The translations under genes and the position numbers were made by a program. A stretch of 7,455 nt of DNA from a bacterium (GTDB lineage: Bacteria; Patescibacteria; Dojkabacteria; JAKAPS01; JAJZLI01): contig JAJZKG010000024.1 of the NCBI GenBank assembly GCA_021809565.1, positions 1 to 7,455 of the forward strand, in the 5' to 3' direction. The notes under the pieces were generated by a model. That model was not told the origin of the DNA and did not search any database. It worked only from the letters and a program-made list of their open reading frames with translations. The stretch's first letter is position 1, and every line of letters starts with the position of its first letter. Below are positions 5,280-7,455 of the stretch, in pieces.

Positions 5280-5545
5280 GCCACACTGGTAATAAGCTTT
5301 TTAGTATCTTTCATATATTCAGGAATATGTATTTTCATACCTGCACGATTAAGTAAATACACCAGACCGAAAGCTACATCTATAGCACTTCCAGCACCCC
5401 ATAACCCTGTTAAAACTTTAACTGGAACAGATTTAGTACGTTCAAATGTTAAAATTTCATACGCAACAAAAGGCATACCCGATAGAATTTCAAGTACGGC
5501 TACTAAATCATCAAATTTTATTTCTTGTTTTACCGTAATATTCAT
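5276..5545 (-). CDS. Small two-helix membrane protein
   Basis: This 89-residue protein is not recognised. A short polar N-terminus (1-12) precedes two hydrophobic segments, about 14-33 (V-A-V-L-E-I-L-S-G-M-P-F-V-A-Y) and 43-65 (V-L-T-G-L-W-G-A-G-S-A-I-D-V-A-F-G), separated by the charged F-E-R-T-K. The tail (66-89) is basic and polar. Its ATG overlaps the stop of the preceding gene as ATGA, with a weak AGGA 6 nt before it; its own stop overlaps the next start in the same way. This points to tight translational coupling and similar expression of the set. A structural or membrane role in the virus particle or in exit is inferred from context. Confidence 0.7.
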   Translation of the reverse strand: MNITVKQEIKFDDLVAVLEILSGMPFVAYEILTFERTKSVPVKVLTGLWGAGSAIDVAFGLVYLLNRAGMKIHIPEYMKDTKKLITSVA

Positions 5546-5766
5546 TCTTCATCCTGCTCCTGATTTTTTTCCCATTTATCTAATACACCAGAACCTGTAT
5601 TTGATATTACTGTAAATACATATAACGCCTGTGATGCTATTTCTGTTCCTTCTAAACCCATTGCGGTTAAGATTTGATAAGCTGTATTGGTTACTGTGCC
5701 AGCCATACTAAGCATTTCGCTATGTTTAACTTTTGGAATTTTACTATGTTTAATTGTAACAATCAT
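5542..5766 (-). CDS. Small protein of the membrane-protein cassette
   Basis: This 74-residue protein from the ATG at 5766 is not recognised. A basic N-terminus (K-H-S-K-I-P-K-V-K-H) leads into a long, mildly hydrophobic, Ala/Thr-rich helical region (about 17-60; G-T-V-T-N-T-A-Y-Q-I-L-T-A-M-G and S-Q-A-L-Y-V-F-T-V-I). The tail is strongly acidic (E-K-N-Q-E-Q-D-E-E). An in-frame TTG at 5784 would extend it into the previous gene, but the ATG 4 nt after that gene's stop is preferred. The bipolar charge and weak hydrophobicity are compatible with a peripheral membrane or virion-associated protein; no function is assigned. Confidence 0.65.
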   Translation of the reverse strand: MIVTIKHSKIPKVKHSEMLSMAGTVTNTAYQILTAMGLEGTEIASQALYVFTVISNTGSGVLDKWEKNQEQDEE

Positions 5767-5770
5767 AATA

Positions 5771-5926
5771 TCAACTCTGTACAAGTCCTTCTATCTGACC
5801 CTGTGCATTTCTCATAATTATTAATTTTTTATCCTGTTGCTTCATTTGAAATAAGAAATAGGCTACTCCGAAACCTATACCAAGCCCAATCATAAGACCT
5901 ATAATTATTGCAACATCACTATTCAT
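5771..5926 (-). CDS. Single-span membrane protein, first gene of the cassette
   Basis: This 51-residue protein starts at the ATG at 5926. A short N-terminus (M-N-S-D-V) is followed by one glycine-rich membrane helix (about 6-27; I-G-L-M-I-G-L-G-I-G-F-G-V-A-Y-F-L-F), then a polar, basic tail (K-Q-Q-D-K-K). The frame is open to an ATG at 5968, but that start would put the TATA-like box (5949-5955) inside the gene. From 5926 the box is centred 26 nt upstream, so the shorter form is preferred. The GxxxG-like spacing suggests helix packing. The four genes from here down to 5082 have gaps or overlaps of 4 nt and form one unit. Function is unknown. Confidence 0.6.
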   Translation of the reverse strand: MNSDVAIIIGLMIGLGIGFGVAYFLFQMKQQDKKLIIMRNAQGQIEGLVQS

Positions 5927-5948
5927 ATGTAGTAATATCATCGCAAGA

Positions 5949-5955
5949 TTTAAAA
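5949..5955. promoter_or_regulatory. Shared bidirectional TATA-like box
   Basis: TTTAAAA, nearly self-complementary, is centred at 5952: 25 nt before the polymerase ATG (5977, +) and 26 nt before the cassette ATG (5926, -). Neither start has a Shine-Dalgarno. The 50-bp gap between the two starts leaves room for one core promoter only, so a single box probably fires both ways, giving leaderless transcripts. CATATG palindromes at 5924-5929 and 5966-5971 flank it. Confidence 0.6.
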
Positions 5956-5976
5956 GGTTAAGTGTCATATGGATAT

Positions 5977-7455
5977 ATGGAAAAAAATATTTTGTTTACA
6001 AATCAAATCGTAAATTATCGTTATCTAAATAATAACACCATACAATTTCTTGATACTTCGGGCAATATATTTTCTAAAAAAATCTCTGAATTGGGATATC
6101 CTTATATATATGGTATACCTGATAATTCAAAACGTTTTTCAGATGAAGAATTAAGTCATATAATAAAAACATATAAAATGAATATACCTTATATTACTCA
6201 TAATGGTATTCAGGAAAAAATAGGATATAAATTAGAAGTAGATGAGCCACGTCATATACCATCTTTAAGAGATAAGTTTACCCATACCTTTGAAGCTAAG
6301 ATTCCATATATAAGAAGATTAGGGTTTGATAATAAAATTATATGGGCTAATAATGTACCAAGATATGCAGATATTGATATTGAGGAACGTAAAGGAGATG
6401 TTGAACTTATCGGCTATAAAGATAATATTACTAATGAGTATGAACCCTACTATAGTGTTAAAGATTTTATCCAAACATTAGAAAAGAGAAAAATACTTGA
6501 AATATATGCTTGGAATGGACAGGCATATGATTTTGATAGATTAGCTGATTTAACAGATTCATTATATTTTAAAAATATATTAAAACTTGATGCAATGTTT
6601 ATGTATTCTATTTATCAGCAAAAGCCACCAAGAACCCTAAATTTAGCTGGGAAAGAAACAGAAATCGGCACTAAAGTTATTATAACGAAAGCATTCTCTC
6701 AATTAACAAGAAAAGAATTAGAAACATATAATGAACAGGATGTAAATATTCAGGCAGGAGTTTTAAATAAACTTGGTATAAGGGATTTGATACATTATTA
6801 TTCAAATTATCTGGCACTGCATCCTAATGATATTTTCTCCAATGAATCTAAATATAACTTTCAATTAAGACCATCCGCAACAAGAGCTTTCGATAGTTTA
6901 ATTATCAGGAAGTATTCACCAAGAGTATATCTGCTTGACTCATATACAGTAGGACAAAAAGTATCTTATGAAGGTGGATTTGTACTTGAACCAGAAAAAG
7001 GAATCTATTATAATATTGCAAGTTTTGATTATAATAGTTTATATCCTCATGTAATAATGTATACAGATTTTGATAATTTTGTATATAAAATGGTTAAACA
7101 ATTCGAAAAAGATATATATAATAATAGATTAGATTTTAAAAAACAGTATAAAATTACCAATAATAGAATGTATGATACAGGGCAACAGGCATTAAAAATT
7201 TTAATTAATTCATTATATGGTATTTTTGCAAATCCATATTTTAGATATTTCAATTCCCCAACGGCAGAACATATCACAGCCCAAGCGAGATATCAGGTTA
7301 AAAAATTAATTCAACTGATACAATCTTTAGGATATAAAATAGTATATGCCGATACAGATTCTTGTTTTGTATATAATATTATTAAATCTGATGCTGAAAA
7401 ACTTGCTGATATATTAAATAAAGAATTAAATCCTTTTGAAGTAAAACTATCTTTA
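5977..7455 (+). CDS. polB: Family-B DNA polymerase (3' end outside window)
   Basis: The first 493 codons are present with no stop before the edge. The 3'-5' exonuclease motifs are intact: Exo I D-I-E (Asp134, Glu136), Exo II N-G-Q-A-Y-D (Asn180, Asp185) and Exo III Y-N-E-Q-D (Tyr251, Asp255). A Y-E-G-G linker motif lies at 331-334. Polymerase motif A is D-Y-N-S-L-Y-P from Asp351, motif B is K-I-L-I-N-S-L-Y-G from Lys407, and motif C is Y-A-D-T-D-S (Asp459, Asp461). So both activities should be functional, given the missing thumb. Motifs A and B are only 56 residues apart, and B to C 52, leaving no space for the TPR1 and TPR2 insertions of protein-primed enzymes. The first finger helix (E-K-D-I-Y-N-N-R-L-D-F-K-K) is kept. 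The ATG has a TATA-like box 25 nt upstream and no Shine-Dalgarno. It is probably the viral replicase, working with the SF3 helicase. Confidence 0.95.
   Translation, partial: MEKNILFTNQIVNYRYLNNNTIQFLDTSGNIFSKKISELGYPYIYGIPDNSKRFSDEELSHIIKTYKMNIPYITHNGIQEKIGYKLEVDEPRHIPSLRDKFTHTFEAKIPYIRRLGFDNKIIWANNVPRYADIDIEERKGDVELIGYKDNITNEYEPYYSVKDFIQTLEKRKILEIYAWNGQAYDFDRLADLTDSLYFKNILKLDAMFMYSIYQQKPPRTLNLAGKETEIGTKVIITKAFSQLTRKELETYNEQDVNIQAGVLNKLGIRDLIHYYSNYLALHPNDIFSNESKYNFQLRPSATRAFDSLIIRKYSPRVYLLDSYTVGQKVSYEGGFVLEPEKGIYYNIASFDYNSLYPHVIMYTDFDNFVYKMVKQFEKDIYNNRLDFKKQYKITNNRMYDTGQQALKILINSLYGIFANPYFRYFNSPTAEHITAQARYQVKKLIQLIQSLGYKIVYADTDSCFVYNIIKSDAEKLADILNKELNPFEVKLSL

Noticed and set aside
5927..5968. 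N-terminal extension of the first cassette gene to the ATG at 5968
   Set aside because: It would place the shared TATA-like box inside the gene and leave 8 bp between divergent starts; the ATG at 5926 fits the box spacing and gives a clean single-span protein.
5969..6013. ATG at 5969 as a polymerase start
   Set aside because: It is in a different frame and meets a stop within 15 codons; the polymerase frame begins at 5977.
7047..7277. Minus-strand open frame of 76 codons
   Set aside because: It is antisense to polymerase motifs A-B; a chance frame in AT-rich coding sequence.
5977..7455. Protein-primed (phi29-type) assignment for the polymerase
   Set aside because: Spacing between motifs A-B and B-C leaves no room for TPR1 or TPR2, although the exonuclease and Y-x-G-G motifs are shared with that group.
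1..7455. tRNA or rRNA genes, CRISPR arrays, insertion sequences, terminal repeats
   Set aside because: No cloverleaf, regular repeat-spacer pattern, transposase motif or long direct or inverted repeat was seen on either strand.

Overview
The window is AT-rich (roughly 70% A+T by eye), gene-dense and has strand switches every one to four genes. It reads as part of an archaeal DNA virus or virus-derived element. Evidence: a family-B DNA polymerase and an SF3 (D5-like) helicase lie beside many small hydrophobic or unrecognised proteins, with no cellular metabolic, tRNA or rRNA genes. At least six starts have a TATA-like box centred about 23-26 nt upstream of the ATG, which is the archaeal pattern for leaderless transcripts. 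The small two-helix membrane proteins recall spindle-shaped archaeal viruses, but that is inference; no recognised capsid gene is present, and host and virus family cannot be fixed from sequence reading alone.

Layout. 3-419 (+) is the 3' end of a PD-(D/E)XK-like nuclease that enters from the left edge. 453-704 (+) is a small possible Sm/LSm-fold protein. It runs tail-to-tail, with overlap, into a leftward pair: a dual-specificity phosphatase (688-1221) and a coiled-coil protein (1212-1565). A short divergent promoter then serves a two-helix membrane protein (1625-1915) and an overlapping unknown gene (1908-2345). The SF3 helicase (2342-4183, -) meets that unit at its tail and shares a TTAA stop palindrome with it. 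After a 116-bp divergent promoter come a small basic protein (4300-4530, +) and a SprT-like zinc metallopeptidase (4554-5081, +). A leftward cassette of four overlapping small hydrophobic genes (5926 down to 5082) follows. A rightward family-B DNA polymerase starts at 5977 and is cut by the right edge.

How it may work together. The polymerase, helicase and nuclease form a replication/repair module. The four-gene cassette and the 1625 protein are the best candidates for virion or envelope proteins. The phosphatase and SprT-like protease are possible host-manipulation or DNA-protein-crosslink functions. No stretch over 300 bp lacks a gene; the longest gap is the 116-bp promoter region at 4184-4299. 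Most notable are the polymerase, which lacks room for the terminal-protein regions of protein-primed enzymes and is unusually short between motifs A and B, a near-symmetric bidirectional TATA element at 5949-5955, and a perfect 10-bp inverted repeat covering the SprT start codon.
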